The notes: generated by a model from the sequence alone, not told the origin. DNA of 64,000 nucleotides from Rhizobium sp. Root274 (GCF_001429245.1 NZ_LMJE01000007.1:349127-413126); one strand, 5' to 3'; positions 26,713 through 36,442 are shown, counted from the stretch's first letter. A program made the numbers and translations.

Positions 26713-27582
26713 ATGCCCCGCATTTCCATCATCGACACCATCTCCGACCCAGGAAAGCAGGGCCGCGCCAACGAGGATAGGCTCGGCTACAACGCCCATT
26801 CCGCTTTCGTGCTGGATGGGGCGACCGGGCTCGGCGACCGGCAGTTCATGGAGGGTTTTGGCTCCGATGCCGCCTGGATCGCCGAATTTGGCACCACGCG
26901 CCTCGCCCAGCGCCTGGACGCCACCGCCGACCCGGCGACAGTGCTCCGGCAGATTTCCGAGGAGGCCCGCGAGGTCTTTACGGCGACTGCCGGCGACCAG
27001 CCCCGTTACGCCTGGCCGCTCTGCAGCCTGACCGGATTGCAGCTAACGCCAACCGGCTTCCGCTGGTTCGGCCTGGGCGACAGCTGCATGTACATCCTGC
27101 ACGACAACGGCCAGTCCGACTTCGTCATCCCCATCCCCGGCACCTATGAATGGGAACAGCATCAGGCGGCCAAGCACATCGCACGCGTCGGCGGCATCGG
27201 TGCGGCCGGCGTTGCCAATGATGATCCGCAGACGCTGGAAGACCTCCGTCGCGGCCGCGCCCGTCAGAACACGGAAGGCGGCACCACCTGGACCTTCGGC
27301 ATCGTGCCGTAAGCCGCCGATCACCTCGTGATGGTCGATGTCCCCGTCCATGGCGGCGGCGCCACCGCACTCCTCTGCTCAGACGGCGTGGCCGACCTGG
27401 TCGCGCTCTACAAGCTCTACGATCCGGCGACGCTGATCCAGCGGGCAGCGACCGCGGGGCTGAATGCACTGATCACAGAGCTCCGCCATTATGAGCGCGC
27501 GCTCGATCCAGACGGCCTGAAATTCCCGCGCTACAAGCAGAGCGACGATGCGACGGCGATCCTGCTCAGGCTGGAGGCCTGA
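26713..27582 (+). pseudogene. PP2C-type serine/threonine phosphatase interrupted by one in-frame stop
   Basis: A frame starting MPRISIIDTI encodes a PPM/PP2C-like phosphatase: NEDRLGY and FVLDGATGLGD near the N-terminus, LGDSCMYI in the middle, then CSDGVADLV and SDDATAILL at the C-terminus. These carry the metal-binding aspartates. A TAA at 27310-27312 splits the frame after about 199 codons, and the same frame resumes immediately (AADHLVMVDVPVHGGG) to 27582. Both parts align with one protein, so this is a single nonsense change, plausibly CAA to TAA, not a frameshift. The N-terminal fragment alone lacks essential aspartates. Sequencing error or readthrough cannot be excluded. Confidence 0.8.
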
Positions 27583-27713
27583 AGGTAATTCGGAATCTGC
27601 CTCAATACCTTATCGCCGAATTCGGAATCGGTTTGTGAGGGTCTTCGCTTGAAGGATGAAGCCGACAGCGGGCTCCGCATCCTCCTCGATCGATTGCAGA
27701 TTTTTCAGAATAG

Positions 27714-27831
27714 CCCCTCATCCCCCTGCCGGGACCTTCTCCCCGTAAAACGGGGAGAAGGCGCAGAACGCCGGCCGCGCCAGCCTTCTCCCCGCTTGCG
27801 GGGAGAAGGTGCCCGAAGGGCGGATGAGGGG
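27714..27831. repeat. RIME-like palindromic intergenic element
   Basis: A 118-base element is bounded by the perfect inverted ends CCCCTCATCC and GGATGAGGGG. Inside are two near-identical hairpins, CCTTCTCCCCGT/complement at 27735-27761 and CCTTCTCCCCGC/complement at 27784-27809. This is the architecture of the Rhizobium-specific intergenic mosaic elements (RIME). It lies between the broken phosphatase gene and the 3' end of metH, where its hairpins could act as transcription or mRNA-decay barriers. Confidence 0.8.
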
Positions 27832-27842
27832 CAAATCAATCC

Positions 27843-30800
27843 TCAAGCTTCCGCCTTCGGCACATAATTCAACACCGGCCCCAGCCAACGCTCAACCTCA
27901 CGCACTTCCATGCCCTTCCGCGCAGCATAATCCTCGACCTGATCACGCTCGACCTTGGCCACACCGAAGTAATAGCTGTCGGGATGGCTGATATAGAGAC
28001 CGGAGACGGACGATCCCGGCCACATGGCATAGCTCTCCGTTAGCGTGACACCCGTTGCCTTGGTGGCATCCAGAAGCGAGAACAGTGTCACCTTTTCCGT
28101 ATGGTCCGGCTGCGCTGGATAGCCCGGCGCGGGGCGGATGCCGCCGTAGTTCTCCGAGATCAGCTCTTCGGGCGTAAAAGCCTCGTCAGGCGCATAACCC
28201 CAGAATTCGCGGCGGACACGTTCATGCATCCTTTCCGCAAAAGCCTCGGCAAACCGGTCGGCCAGCGCCTTGACCAGGATCGATGAATAGTCGTCATTCG
28301 CCCGCTCGAAACGCTCGGCAATCGCCACCTCTTCAATGCCAGCGGTCACCACGAAGCCGCCGACGTAATCCGGAACGCCGCTCTCCAGTGGTGCGACAAA
28401 ATCGCTGAGTGCGACATTCGTCCGGCCCTCGCGCTTGGCGATCTGCTGGCGCAGCGTGAAGAAGGTTGCGAGTTCTTCGCGGCGGCTATCATCATTGAAC
28501 AGCCGGATATCATCGCCGACAGCATTGGCCGGCCAGAAGCCGATGACGGCGCGCGGTCGGAACCAGTTTTCCGCAATGATCTTCTTGAGCATCGCCTGCG
28601 CATCGGCAAACAGCTGCCGCGCCGCCTCGCCCTGCTTCTCGTCCTCCAGGATCGCCGGATAGCGCCCCTTCAGTTCCCAGGTTTGGAAGAACGGCGTCCA
28701 GTCGATATAACGGGCGAGTTCGGCGAGATCATAGGTCTCGAATACCTTCGTGCCGGTAAAGCTGGGCTTCGTCGGCTTGTAAGCGCTCCAGTCGAGCTTC
28801 ACGGCATTCTCCCGGGCCGAAGCCAGCGACTGGCGCTGCTTTTCAGCCTCCGCCCGCGCATGGGCGTCTGCCACCTTGGCATATTCGCTGCGGATGCCGT
28901 CCACATAGGTCTCGTTGCCATCTTCGGCGAGGAGTGCAGACACCACGCCGACGGCTCGGCTGGCATCGGTGACATAAACCGCCTGCCCCGCCGAATACTG
29001 CGGATGGATCTTCACCGCAGTATGCACCCGGCTTGTCGTCGCGCCGCCAATCAAGAGCGGCACGGAAAAACCCTGTCGCTGCATTTCGGACGCCACGTGC
29101 ACCATTTCGTCCAGCGACGGCGTGATCAGGCCGGACAACCCAATGACATCAACATTCTCCGCCTTCGCCACTTCGAGGATCTTCGTCGCCGGCACCATGA
29201 CGCCGAGGTCGATAATCTCGTAATTGTTACAGGCAAGTACGACGCCAACGATGTTCTTGCCGATGTCATGCACGTCGCCCTTGACGGTCGCCATCAACAC
29301 CTTGCCCGCCGCCTGCCGCTCGCCCGTGCCGCCGTTCAGCCGCTTTTCCTCTTCCATGTAGGGAAGCAGCACGGCCACAGCCTGCTTCATCACACGCGCC
29401 GATTTCACCACCTGCGGCAGAAACATCTTGCCGGCACCAAAGAGGTCACCGACGACATTCATGCCCGCCATCAGCGGCCCCTCGATGACATGCAGCGGAC
29501 GCTCGGCCTTCTGGCGCGCCTCTTCCGTATCAACATCGATGAATTCGGTAATGCCATTAACCAGCGCATGCTCCAGCCGCTTTTCGACCGGCCATTCGCG
29601 CCACGTCATGTCCTGCGTACGGGCCTTGGCCTCACCCGTGCCGCGATAGCGCTCGGCGATCTCCAGCAACCGCTCGGTCCCGTCGCGGCGGCGATTCAGC
29701 ACCACGTCTTCACAGGCCTCGCGCAGATCCTTGTCAATGCTCTCATAGACCGCGAGCTGGCCAGCATTGACGATGCCCATGTCCATGCCCGCCTGGATGG
29801 CATGGTAGAGGAAGACCGCGTGCATGGCTTCCCGCACCGGCTCGTTGCCGCGGAAGGAGAAGGAGAGGTTCGACACCCCGCCCGAAATATGCACCAGCGG
29901 CATTTCCTGCCGGATCGTCCGCGTCGCCTCGATGAAGTCGACGCCGTAATTGTCGTGTTCCTCAATGCCGGTCGCGACCGCAAAGACGTTGGGGTCGAAG
30001 ATGATGTCCTCGGGCGCAAAGCCCGCCTCTTCCGTCAGGATGCGGTAGGCGCGGCGGCATATCTCCACCTTGCGCTGATAAGTGTCGGCCTGCCCCTTCT
30101 CGTCAAAGGCCATGACGACGACGGCAGCCCCGTAATTGCGGATGAGCTTGGCCTGGGCGACAAAGTTCTCCTCGCCCTCCTTGAGCGAAATGGAGTTCAC
30201 CACCGCCTTGCCCTGCACGCATTTGAGGCCGGCTTCGATGATCGGAAACTTGGAGCTATCGATCATCACCGGCACCCGGGCGATATCAGGCTCGGCCGCG
30301 ATCAGGTTGAGGAACTCGACCATCGCCTTTTCGGAATCGATCAGGCCCTCGTCCATGTTGATGTCGATGATCTGCGCACCGTTCTCCACCTGGTCGCGCG
30401 CCACGACCAAAGCTGCGGAATAATCGCCGGCGGTGATCAGCTTGCGGAATTTGGCCGAGCCCGTGACATTGGTCCGCTCACCGACATTGACGAAGGGAAT
30501 GTCCTTGGTGAGTTCGAAGGGCTCCAGACCCGAGAGCGACATGAATGGCCGATGCTCGGCGGGCTGACGCGGCGCCCTGCCCTTCACGGCCTCGGCAATG
30601 GCAGCGATATGCGCGGGCGTAGAGCCACAGCAGCCGCCGACCACATTGACGATGCCCTCTTCTGCAAAGCCTGCAACAAGTTCGGCCATCTCTTCCGGGC
30701 TCTGGTCGTAACGACCAAATTCATTAGGCAGGCCGGCATTCGGATAGGCGGAGATGAAGGTATCGGCAACGCCCGACAATTCCTGCAGATGCGGCCGCAT

Positions 30801-31598
30801 TGCGTCTGCTCCGAGCGCGCAGTTCAAACCGACAGCAAAGGGCTTGGCATGGCGCACGGAATTCCAGAAGGCCGTCGGCGTCTGACCGGACAGCGTGCGG
30901 CCGGAAAGGTCGGTGATCGTGCCCGAGATCATCACAGGGAGGCGAATGCCTTTGGCCAGAAAACGCTCCTCGCAGGCAAAAATCGCCGCCTTGGCATTCA
31001 GCGTATCGAAGATAGTCTCGATCAGGATGATGTCGGCGCCGCCATCGATCAGCCCGTCGATCTGCTCGCCATAGGCAAGACGCAGATCGTCGAAGGAGAC
31101 GGCGCGGTAACCGGGATTGTTGACATCAGGCGAGATCGACGCCGTGCGGTTCGTCGGCCCGATCGCGCCGGCGACGAAACGGCGCTTGCCGTCCTCGCGC
31201 TCGGCCCGCCACGCCGCCCGGCGCACGAGTTCGGCGCCATGGCGGTTGAGGTCATAGACCGCCCCTTCCATCTCGTAATCCGCCTGGGCAATCCGGGTCG
31301 AAGAGAAGGTATTGGTTTCGAGAATATCGGCACCCGCCATCGCATAGCGGAAATGGATATCCTCAATGGCGTTGGGCTGGGTGAGGATCAGAAGGTCGTT
31401 ATTGCCCTGCTGGTGGCAGGCGCAGCCGAGAAAGCGCTGGCCGCGGAAATCCTCTTCGGTGAGGCCGAGCCCCTGAATCTCTGTCCCCATCGCCCCGTCA
31501 AGGATCAGGATACGTTCGCGGGCTGCCTGTTGCAGCGCTTTCAGGATCTCCGCGCCGTCACGGTTTGCGCCCTCGCGGCCGAACAGTTGATCGAGCAT
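27843..31598 (-). CDS. metH: Cobalamin-dependent methionine synthase
   Basis: The 1251-residue protein is full-length MetH. It transfers the methyl group of methyltetrahydrofolate to homocysteine through cobalamin. Domains in order are the homocysteine-binding domain (about 15-345, zinc ligand region GGCCGSTP), the pterin-binding domain (about 370-640), the cobalamin cap and Rossmann domain (about 665-900, with the B12-ligand motif GDVHDIGKN) and the C-terminal AdoMet reactivation domain (about 930-1245, with [12 protein letters not shown]). GGAGAG precedes the ATG. It is monocistronic here. A perfect 20-base palindrome upstream probably controls it. Confidence 0.97.
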   Translation of the reverse strand: MLDQLFGREGANRDGAEILKALQQAARERILILDGAMGTEIQGLGLTEEDFRGQRFLGCACHQQGNNDLLILTQPNAIEDIHFRYAMAGADILETNTFSSTRIAQADYEMEGAVYDLNRHGAELVRRAAWRAEREDGKRRFVAGAIGPTNRTASISPDVNNPGYRAVSFDDLRLAYGEQIDGLIDGGADIILIETIFDTLNAKAAIFACEERFLAKGIRLPVMISGTITDLSGRTLSGQTPTAFWNSVRHAKPFAVGLNCALGADAMRPHLQELSGVADTFISAYPNAGLPNEFGRYDQSPEEMAELVAGFAEEGIVNVVGGCCGSTPAHIAAIAEAVKGRAPRQPAEHRPFMSLSGLEPFELTKDIPFVNVGERTNVTGSAKFRKLITAGDYSAALVVARDQVENGAQIIDINMDEGLIDSEKAMVEFLNLIAAEPDIARVPVMIDSSKFPIIEAGLKCVQGKAVVNSISLKEGEENFVAQAKLIRNYGAAVVVMAFDEKGQADTYQRKVEICRRAYRILTEEAGFAPEDIIFDPNVFAVATGIEEHDNYGVDFIEATRTIRQEMPLVHISGGVSNLSFSFRGNEPVREAMHAVFLYHAIQAGMDMGIVNAGQLAVYESIDKDLREACEDVVLNRRRDGTERLLEIAERYRGTGEAKARTQDMTWREWPVEKRLEHALVNGITEFIDVDTEEARQKAERPLHVIEGPLMAGMNVVGDLFGAGKMFLPQVVKSARVMKQAVAVLLPYMEEEKRLNGGTGERQAAGKVLMATVKGDVHDIGKNIVGVVLACNNYEIIDLGVMVPATKILEVAKAENVDVIGLSGLITPSLDEMVHVASEMQRQGFSVPLLIGGATTSRVHTAVKIHPQYSAGQAVYVTDASRAVGVVSALLAEDGNETYVDGIRSEYAKVADAHARAEAEKQRQSLASARENAVKLDWSAYKPTKPSFTGTKVFETYDLAELARYIDWTPFFQTWELKGRYPAILEDEKQGEAARQLFADAQAMLKKIIAENWFRPRAVIGFWPANAVGDDIRLFNDDSRREELATFFTLRQQIAKREGRTNVALSDFVAPLESGVPDYVGGFVVTAGIEEVAIAERFERANDDYSSILVKALADRFAEAFAERMHERVRREFWGYAPDEAFTPEELISENYGGIRPAPGYPAQPDHTEKVTLFSLLDATKATGVTLTESYAMWPGSSVSGLYISHPDSYYFGVAKVERDQVEDYAARKGMEVREVERWLGPVLNYVPKAEA

Positions 31599-31637
31599 CT
31601 GCGAACTCTCCTATTGCGCATGCGATATCCGCCAATC

Positions 31638-31657
31638 ACATAAAGATATCTTTATGT
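31638..31657. promoter_or_regulatory. 20-bp perfect palindrome upstream of metH
   Basis: ACATAAAGATATCTTTATGT is a perfect palindrome 40 bases upstream of the metH start, in the divergent region with the AGE-epimerase gene. ArsR-type methionine regulators (SahR) are known to bind AT-rich palindromes at metH, so this is a good candidate site, by position and symmetry only. Confidence 0.6.
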
Positions 31658-31755
31658 CAACATGCGATCCATCTGTGCGTCACCGTAGACACCCGGTGGC
31701 AGCGAGGAGGCCAATCCGCTATAGAAGCTGCAACGATGCAGTCAGGGAGGAAGAA

Positions 31756-33012
31756 ATGTCGGAAAATCAAACGCAGCCAACGGCCTCGAGTCCCTGGAGC
31801 ACCCGCCCCTACCACCGCAAATGGCTGCTCGCCCAGGTCGACGGCCTGTTCGATTTCTTCCAGGGCCCGGCGATTAACCCGAAGGGCGGCTTCTACGACC
31901 TGTCGCGCGACGGCAAGCCGCTATCAACAGACAATCCCGCCCGCGGCATTCATGCCAGCGCCCGCATGGTGCATTGCTACGCCATCGGCCATCTTCTGGG
32001 CCGTCCGGGCTCCGCCGATATCGTCGACCACGGCATGCATTACCTCTGGGAGCGGCATCGCGATGAAAAGAACGGCGGCTATTTCTGGCAGGCGAATGAC
32101 ACCGACGCCGCAGACGATTCGAAACAGGGTTACGGCCACGCCTTCGTCCTGCTGGCAGCCTCCTCGGCCAAATGCATCAACCATCCCCTGGCAGACGCCA
32201 TGCTGGCCGATATCACCCAGGTGATCGAGGAGAAATTCTGGGAAGAGGAACACGGCGCCATTGCGGAAGAGTTCTCAGCCGACTGGCAGCCGGTCCCCGG
32301 CTATCGCGGCCAGAATTCCAACATGCACTTGACCGAAAGCTTAATGGCCGCTTTTGAGGCCACCGGCGAGCGCCATTATCTGATCAAGGCTGAGCGTATC
32401 GCCGACCTGATCATCAACCGCCGCGCCCGCGAAGAAGCCTTCCGCGTCGCCGAGCATTTCGATGAGAACTGGGTGGTCGACCGCAACTACTACCATCCGA
32501 ACGAGATGTTCCGCCCCGCCGGCACCACGCCCGGCCACTGGCTGGAATGGGCGCGCCTCATCCTGCAGCTCTGGGTGCTCGGTGGCAAACAACAAGACTG
32601 GATGCCGGAAGCCGCTCGCGGCCTCTTCTTCCAGTCCATGGCCCTCGGCTGGGACAAGGACAAGGGCGGCTTCTTCTACACGCTCGATTGGGCAAACGCC
32701 CCCGACAAGCGCGCCAAACTCTGGTGGCCGCTCTGCGAAGGCGCTGCCGCCGCACACTTCCTCAACCAGCACCAGGAAAGCGATTTCCACGAAGAGAGCT
32801 ACCGCAAGATCTGGAACTACATCGCAAACAACAATCTCGACCGGGAGCACGGTGGCTGGTTCGAGGAACTGACCGAAGACGGCAAGCCCTCCAACAGCCT
32901 CTTCCCCGGCAAGGGTGACATCTACCACGCGCTCCAGGCTTGCCTGATCCCTCTCTTCTCGGCAGAGGGCAGCCTGACCAAGATGATCGCAGAGCATCCG
33001 CTCGAGGTCTGA
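31756..33012 (+). CDS. AGE-family sugar epimerase/isomerase
   Basis: The 418-residue protein belongs to the N-acylglucosamine 2-epimerase superfamily, which forms an (alpha/alpha)6 barrel and interconverts hexoses such as mannose and fructose (YihS-like) or N-acylglucosamine and N-acylmannosamine. Supporting stretches are QNSNMHLTESLMAAFEATG near 193, EHFDENW near 235 and FRPAGTTPGHWLEWARLIL near 252, with active-site histidines in HLTE and GHWLEW. The start at MSENQTQPT follows AGGGAGGAAGAA. It is divergent from metH and followed by a terminator, so it stands alone. The specific sugar is not identifiable. Confidence 0.85.
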   Translation: MSENQTQPTASSPWSTRPYHRKWLLAQVDGLFDFFQGPAINPKGGFYDLSRDGKPLSTDNPARGIHASARMVHCYAIGHLLGRPGSADIVDHGMHYLWERHRDEKNGGYFWQANDTDAADDSKQGYGHAFVLLAASSAKCINHPLADAMLADITQVIEEKFWEEEHGAIAEEFSADWQPVPGYRGQNSNMHLTESLMAAFEATGERHYLIKAERIADLIINRRAREEAFRVAEHFDENWVVDRNYYHPNEMFRPAGTTPGHWLEWARLILQLWVLGGKQQDWMPEAARGLFFQSMALGWDKDKGGFFYTLDWANAPDKRAKLWWPLCEGAAAAHFLNQHQESDFHEESYRKIWNYIANNNLDREHGGWFEELTEDGKPSNSLFPGKGDIYHALQACLIPLFSAEGSLTKMIAEHPLEV

Positions 33013-33036
33013 ACACGACCACGCTCAGCACATGCA

Positions 33037-33060
33037 AAAGGGCCGGAAAACCGGCCCTTT
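33037..33060. terminator. Bidirectional terminator
   Basis: AAAGGGCCGG-AAAA-CCGGCCCTTT is a perfect 10-bp stem between the convergent AGE-epimerase and SIMPL genes. Confidence 0.8.
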
Positions 33061-33087
33061 CATGTTCAACAACAATGCTTCCCGCGA

Positions 33088-33831
33088 CTACTGCTCGATC
33101 GCATAGGTAATATTGACGGTGACCGTATAGAGGTTCTCGCCCGAGGCGATCGGAACCGACTCATCAGCCATCTTCGCCATCGGTGCTGCCGCATAGACCT
33201 GCGGCATCGGGCGGGCGAAATTCTCCGAAATCTCGACAATCCGACCGAGCTTCACGCCCGCAGCCTCGGTTAGTGTTTTCGCCTTGGCAGCAGCCTTCTC
33301 GACCGCCTGTTTCCGCGCAGCCTCGACGGTTGCTTCCGGATCGTCATTGGTAAAGGTGATGCCGCCACCCTGGTTGACGCCGAGCTTCACCGACCGGTCG
33401 ATGATCGCGCCGAGCTTCGTCAGATCACGAACCCTGACTGTCAAGCCGTTGCTGACGGTGTAGCCGATGATAACCGGAGCCTCGTAGGTCCCGTCAGGCT
33501 TGTTCTCCTGCCGATATTTCGGCTGGATCGAAAAGTCAGTGGTCTGCAGATCTTTGTCGGCAATGCCCTGGCCCTTCAGATCGGCCAGCACCTCCGCCAT
33601 GGCGGCGGAATTGGCCGTGAGCGCTTCGCCGGCCGTATCTGCATCCCGCACCACGGCGAGCGAAATGACCGCCATATCGGGCGCAACCGTCGCCTCGCCT
33701 TCGCCCGACACCATGATGGTGGCCTCGCGACGTTCGCTCTCACTGGCAAAAGCCGGCGCAACAAAACCGGCCGAAAATACGGCACCGGACAGCGCCGTTG
33801 CAACGAAGAGGCCGCGTGTAAATTTCAGCAT
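33088..33831 (-). CDS. SIMPL (DUF541) periplasmic protein, BP26/Omp28-like
   Basis: The 247-residue protein has a signal peptide ending near APAFASES (residue 31) and a SIMPL domain with the family opening ISVSGEGEATVAPD-like sequence (IMVSGEGEATVAPDMAVISL near 39). It is a homologue of the Brucella periplasmic immunogen BP26. BP26-type proteins assemble into large ring-shaped channels in the periplasm; the role remains unclear. AAGGATA lies upstream of the ATG. It is transcribed alone, convergent with the epimerase gene. Confidence 0.9.
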   Translation of the reverse strand: MLKFTRGLFVATALSGAVFSAGFVAPAFASESERREATIMVSGEGEATVAPDMAVISLAVVRDADTAGEALTANSAAMAEVLADLKGQGIADKDLQTTDFSIQPKYRQENKPDGTYEAPVIIGYTVSNGLTVRVRDLTKLGAIIDRSVKLGVNQGGGITFTNDDPEATVEAARKQAVEKAAAKAKTLTEAAGVKLGRIVEISENFARPMPQVYAAAPMAKMADESVPIASGENLYTVTVNITYAIEQ

Positions 33832-34020
33832 GAAATATCCTTTTGTCCCTCGGTGCCGGCGGACGTTCTCGCCTCACCCGACACAATGCCCTTCCGGCTT
33901 CTTGATGACGCGGGATTGTGAAGCGATTACGGCAGAGGCTTGTCGCATACCGGAAATTGCGTTAGAGCCCGTGACCGGAGCGGGGTGACCATTACCCGCC
34001 CGACGGCACTGCGCCGGGCT

Positions 34021-34096
34021 GGGCCTGTAGCTCAATGGTTAGAGCCGGCGGCTCATAACCGCTTGGTTGGGGGTTCGAGTCCCTCCGGGCCCACCA
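34021..34096 (+). tRNA. tRNA with CAT anticodon, probably Ile2 (lysidine-modified)
   Basis: A 76-base cloverleaf includes an encoded CCA end. The acceptor GGGCCTG pairs with CGGGCCC, the D-arm is GCTC...GAGC and the T-arm has GGTTCGAGTCC. The anticodon at 34054-34056 is CAT in CTCATAA. The body resembles E. coli ileX (GGTTAGAGC, CGCTTGGT), which favours the AUA-reading Ile2 tRNA over elongator Met, although CAT alone cannot separate them. Confidence is high for the tRNA and moderate for its identity. Confidence 0.92.
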
Positions 34097-34120
34097 TTTC
34101 TGTCGTCAGCCTTTCGCCTC

Positions 34121-34492
34121 TCAGGCGTCCACTGTCTCGCGCACGTCATCCAGCAGGAAATACACCACGACGTACTTTGTCGAATAAGCTCTTCCGCTGT
34201 CGGATACGCTTTCCACGGTCCCGCCGTCGGCGGGGTGCCACTGGCTGTAATGCGGATTGTTGACGATCAGGGTGATCGCCTTGCCTGTATAAGCGCCCTG
34301 CAGCCGATAGCGCGCCTCGGCAAGCGGCCAAATGCGCTCGTAATCGGCCTGACTGATGCGGACCTTCAGAGCCTGGCGGTGGATGGCATCGCTATGCGTG
34401 CCGTCCTCCCGCTGGCGTGCGGGGCTCTCGATGGTGACTTCCTCCGCCCCGTCGACAATAAAGCTGAATTCCTCCGGCCACATACGTCTCAT
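34121..34492 (-). CDS. Hypothetical protein, 123 residues
   Basis: The protein begins MRRMWPEEFSF after a strong GGGGAGGAG nine bases upstream; a TTG one codon earlier is possible. It is soluble with no signal peptide and no recognisable motif. Residues 40-80 (VRISQADYERIWPLAEARYR) look like a compact helical segment and the C-terminus has a beta-rich stretch (YSTKYVVVYFLLDDV). A CYTH/NTD fold is possible (ARYRLQG...KAITLIV) but cannot be shown. It lies immediately downstream of the tRNA on the opposite strand. Confidence 0.7.
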   Translation of the reverse strand: MRRMWPEEFSFIVDGAEEVTIESPARQREDGTHSDAIHRQALKVRISQADYERIWPLAEARYRLQGAYTGKAITLIVNNPHYSQWHPADGGTVESVSDSGRAYSTKYVVVYFLLDDVRETVDA

Positions 34493-34701
34493 CAAATTGC
34501 TCCTCCCCGAGCGGTTTCATGGTGACGCAAGGAGTGTAGCGCGTCTGGCCGGGGAAACAACGCATGAATATGTCTTGCGCCTTCAAAGCGGGCGTGCACG
34601 CGCGCACGACGCCGCAACTCGCGCCGCTGCTGCGGGCTCAGAGGGAACAACATCGGCGGTCGCCGGTTCGATCTGTTCAACACATTTGAAGGAGATATTC
34701 T

Positions 34702-34926
34702 ATGCACAGCGAAACAAACCTGCACCGCCCCATAGACAGCGATGACACCCGCATGGTCGGCCCCGGCGCAACCCTTGCCGACGAAACGACGCGCACGGAA
34801 ATCCGCCGTCATTATCCGGCGTCGGCCTTTCGCGGGCCGCTCTTCGAGGCGCGCGACAGGATCGCGCTTGCCATGGCCACGGTCATGCTGATCGGCCCGC
34901 TTGTCGCCCTGCCGCTCGGTTTTTAA
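34702..34926 (+). CDS. Small single-span membrane protein
   Basis: This 74-residue protein has a polar N-terminus (DETTRTEIRRHYPAS) and one C-terminal hydrophobic helix (IALAMATVMLIGPLVALPLG), so it is probably tail-anchored in the inner membrane. A GAAGGAGATATT ribosome site precedes the ATG. I do not recognise a family. Divergent from the hypothetical gene to its left, it shares a 206-base promoter region with it. Confidence 0.6.
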   Translation: MHSETNLHRPIDSDDTRMVGPGATLADETTRTEIRRHYPASAFRGPLFEARDRIALAMATVMLIGPLVALPLGF

Positions 34927-34957
34927 ACATTAGCGGCAGAAGACCAAGGCTGAGGGA

Positions 34958-35293
34958 TCACTCGGTGCAGCCGGTGTCCTTCAGCGCCTGGGCGTGAAAG
35001 CGACGCAGCGCGCCCGCTATATCGCTCTTGCTCATACCGTGACCTGCAGCCTCCAGATCCTCGAACAGACGTGCAATCACGTCGCCGTCGCCGGCCTCCG
35101 CATGGTCTGCCTCGTGCAGGTCGCTGGCATAGCGGCCAAGATCCTCCCCTGACAGCCCGATCAACGATCCGGCCCAATAAGCCGCAAGAAGATTGCGGCG
35201 CGCCCGGATGCTGCCAAGCGATTCGTCCTCGTGGTGGCGGCGCGGCGAGCGACCCGTCGAATGCTGACTGGGCATGGAGCTGTGATGGGGCAT
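34958..35293 (-). CDS. DUF1476 family protein, ATPase zeta-subunit-like paralogue
   Basis: The 111-residue protein carries a DUF1476 core (about residues 30-108: RARRNLLAAYWAGSLIGLSG, then YASDLHEADHAEAGDGDVIARL). The known member is the alphaproteobacterial F1-ATPase inhibitor zeta subunit. Unlike it, this copy has a His/Ser-rich N-terminal extension (MPHHSSMPSQHSTGRSPRRHH). It therefore looks like a second, diverged paralogue, not the main inhibitor. GAGGAGG lies about 11 bases before the ATG. It is 29 bases downstream of a small hypothetical gene on the same strand and likely co-transcribed with it. Confidence 0.75.
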   Translation of the reverse strand: MPHHSSMPSQHSTGRSPRRHHEDESLGSIRARRNLLAAYWAGSLIGLSGEDLGRYASDLHEADHAEAGDGDVIARLFEDLEAAGHGMSKSDIAGALRRFHAQALKDTGCTE

Positions 35294-35322
35294 GAGTGGT
35301 GTTCCTCCTCTTGTGATGTGGT

Positions 35323-35622
35323 TCAGCTGTCGGCCGAGGCAGTGAGATAGGTGGCGATCGAACCGCAGGCCGGGTTGGCCGCGTCTAAAAGTTCGGCCAG
35401 GCCGGTCTGGCCGGTGGTGACGGAAATCGTGGTTCCGAGAGCCCACCAGGCATCATTGCCGGCCCGGTCGAGCAAGGCTGAACCGGTCGTCTGCAGGCAA
35501 TCATTCACCTGCGAGACGACAGCGACCGGCGCTTTCGCCTGCTCAAGACGAAGGGCCACCTCGGCGCCGATCGGATCGACCACGAAAACGGCAAACAGCC
35601 AGGAAAAGAAATCGCCGATCAT
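35323..35622 (-). CDS. Hypothetical protein with N-terminal membrane segment
   Basis: A 99-residue protein starts MIGDFFSWLFAVFVVDPIG, with one hydrophobic helix at the N-terminus that anchors it or acts as a signal. It contains two cysteines (NDCLQTTG and NPACGS) that may form a disulfide in the periplasm. I do not recognise the family. AAGGTGAC precedes the ATG. It is directly upstream of the DUF1476 paralogue and likely shares its transcript. Confidence 0.6.
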   Translation of the reverse strand: MIGDFFSWLFAVFVVDPIGAEVALRLEQAKAPVAVVSQVNDCLQTTGSALLDRAGNDAWWALGTTISVTTGQTGLAELLDAANPACGSIATYLTASADS

Positions 35623-36061
35623 GCCGTCACCTTCGTGTCTGCCTTCGCCTTTCGGTGAGCAAGGAGCGGAAAAAGACGCGGGCCGGGATAACCGCGAGGC
35701 GAAAACGTCTCGCCGGGCGACGCGAAGCGTCCGGGGCCGATCAAAAAAGAATCGTGGCGGGGCAAATCTCTGGTCCTTGGGCCGGCATGGATGTCGAAAC
35801 GGTCCGACATCGCAAGAGCGCCGGCGGCTCTTACCAGAGGGGCCCGGACCAGCGGGTTGAAGCCAAGATGGGCAATGATCTTGGCACCTTCAAGGCACAG
35901 AGACGACGATCTGGGAAAAAGCTGTCAATCCAATCTCGAAAACGGGTCAGGCCATGGGAGCTGATCTTGTTCAGCCAGCAATCCCATGGCCCGGGAGGCG
36001 CTGCGATCGTACGGCGGACGATCCGACCGGCAGCACCCCCTATCCTCACGCGCCAGGTCCT
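35623..36061. other. Gap of about 440 bases without a convincing gene
   Basis: Open frames here are short, basic and lack ribosome sites or recognisable families; I do not call them. The one clear structure is a 10-base inverted repeat, GGCCATGGGA at 35950-35959 and TCCCATGGCC at 35982-35991, with a 22-base spacer. It could be a terminator or part of a small RNA. It lies downstream of the secreted-protein gene on the minus strand. Confidence 0.4.
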
Positions 36062-36442
36062 TTAGCGACCGATCACCGGGCAGCCACGCACATTGGCGAA
36101 GACGATCCGGTCGCGGTAACCGTGACGAACGCCTGCAACGACCACCCGACGGGGCGAAACATCGGCGATGAAGGCGCGGCGCAGTCCATTCCAGCGAGCC
36201 TTTTCAACGGCCTGATTGGGATGGCACTGACCCCGGCGGTCGGGACGTCCCCAGCCCGGACGATGCCAGTCGGGACGATGACGATCATCATAACGCGGGC
36301 CGTCCCAGCCGCGGCCATCGCGCGGACCTTCAATGTAGATGCCCCAGCCGAAATTGTCGGCCGATGCCGTCGAGACGAGGCCGGTCGTCGCCATGATCGA
36401 GACCAGGGCTGCCATTCCAAGTTTGCGAAGCATGCCAGTCAT
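36062..36442 (-). CDS. Small secreted His/Arg/Asp-rich protein
   Basis: The 126-residue protein has a signal peptide ending near STASADN (residue 29) and a mature N-terminal half rich in Asp, Arg, His, Trp and Pro (RPDWHRPGWGRPDRRG). The C-terminal half is ordered and contains two cysteines (GQCHPNQAVEKA and RGCPVIGR). Similar secreted proteins with a CHPxxAxxKA and C-terminal GCP pattern are common in rhizobia, function unknown. GAGGAGAC precedes the ATG. No operon partner is evident. Confidence 0.75.
   Translation of the reverse strand: MTGMLRKLGMAALVSIMATTGLVSTASADNFGWGIYIEGPRDGRGWDGPRYDDRHRPDWHRPGWGRPDRRGQCHPNQAVEKARWNGLRRAFIADVSPRRVVVAGVRHGYRDRIVFANVRGCPVIGR

Noticed and set aside
28683..31643. 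986-codon open frame on the plus strand antisense to metH
   Set aside because: It is a shadow produced by GC-rich codon bias of metH. It has no ribosome site, no family motif, and highly atypical composition (His/Arg-rich).
34021..34096. Calling the tRNA elongator methionine
   Set aside because: The anticodon CAT fits Met too, but the anticodon-arm and variable region resemble Ile2 (ileX) more; the choice stays tentative.
35655..36065. 136-codon basic frame in the 440-base gap
   Set aside because: It lacks a convincing ribosome site, is Lys/Arg-rich without structure and has no recognisable family, so I list the gap as unassigned.
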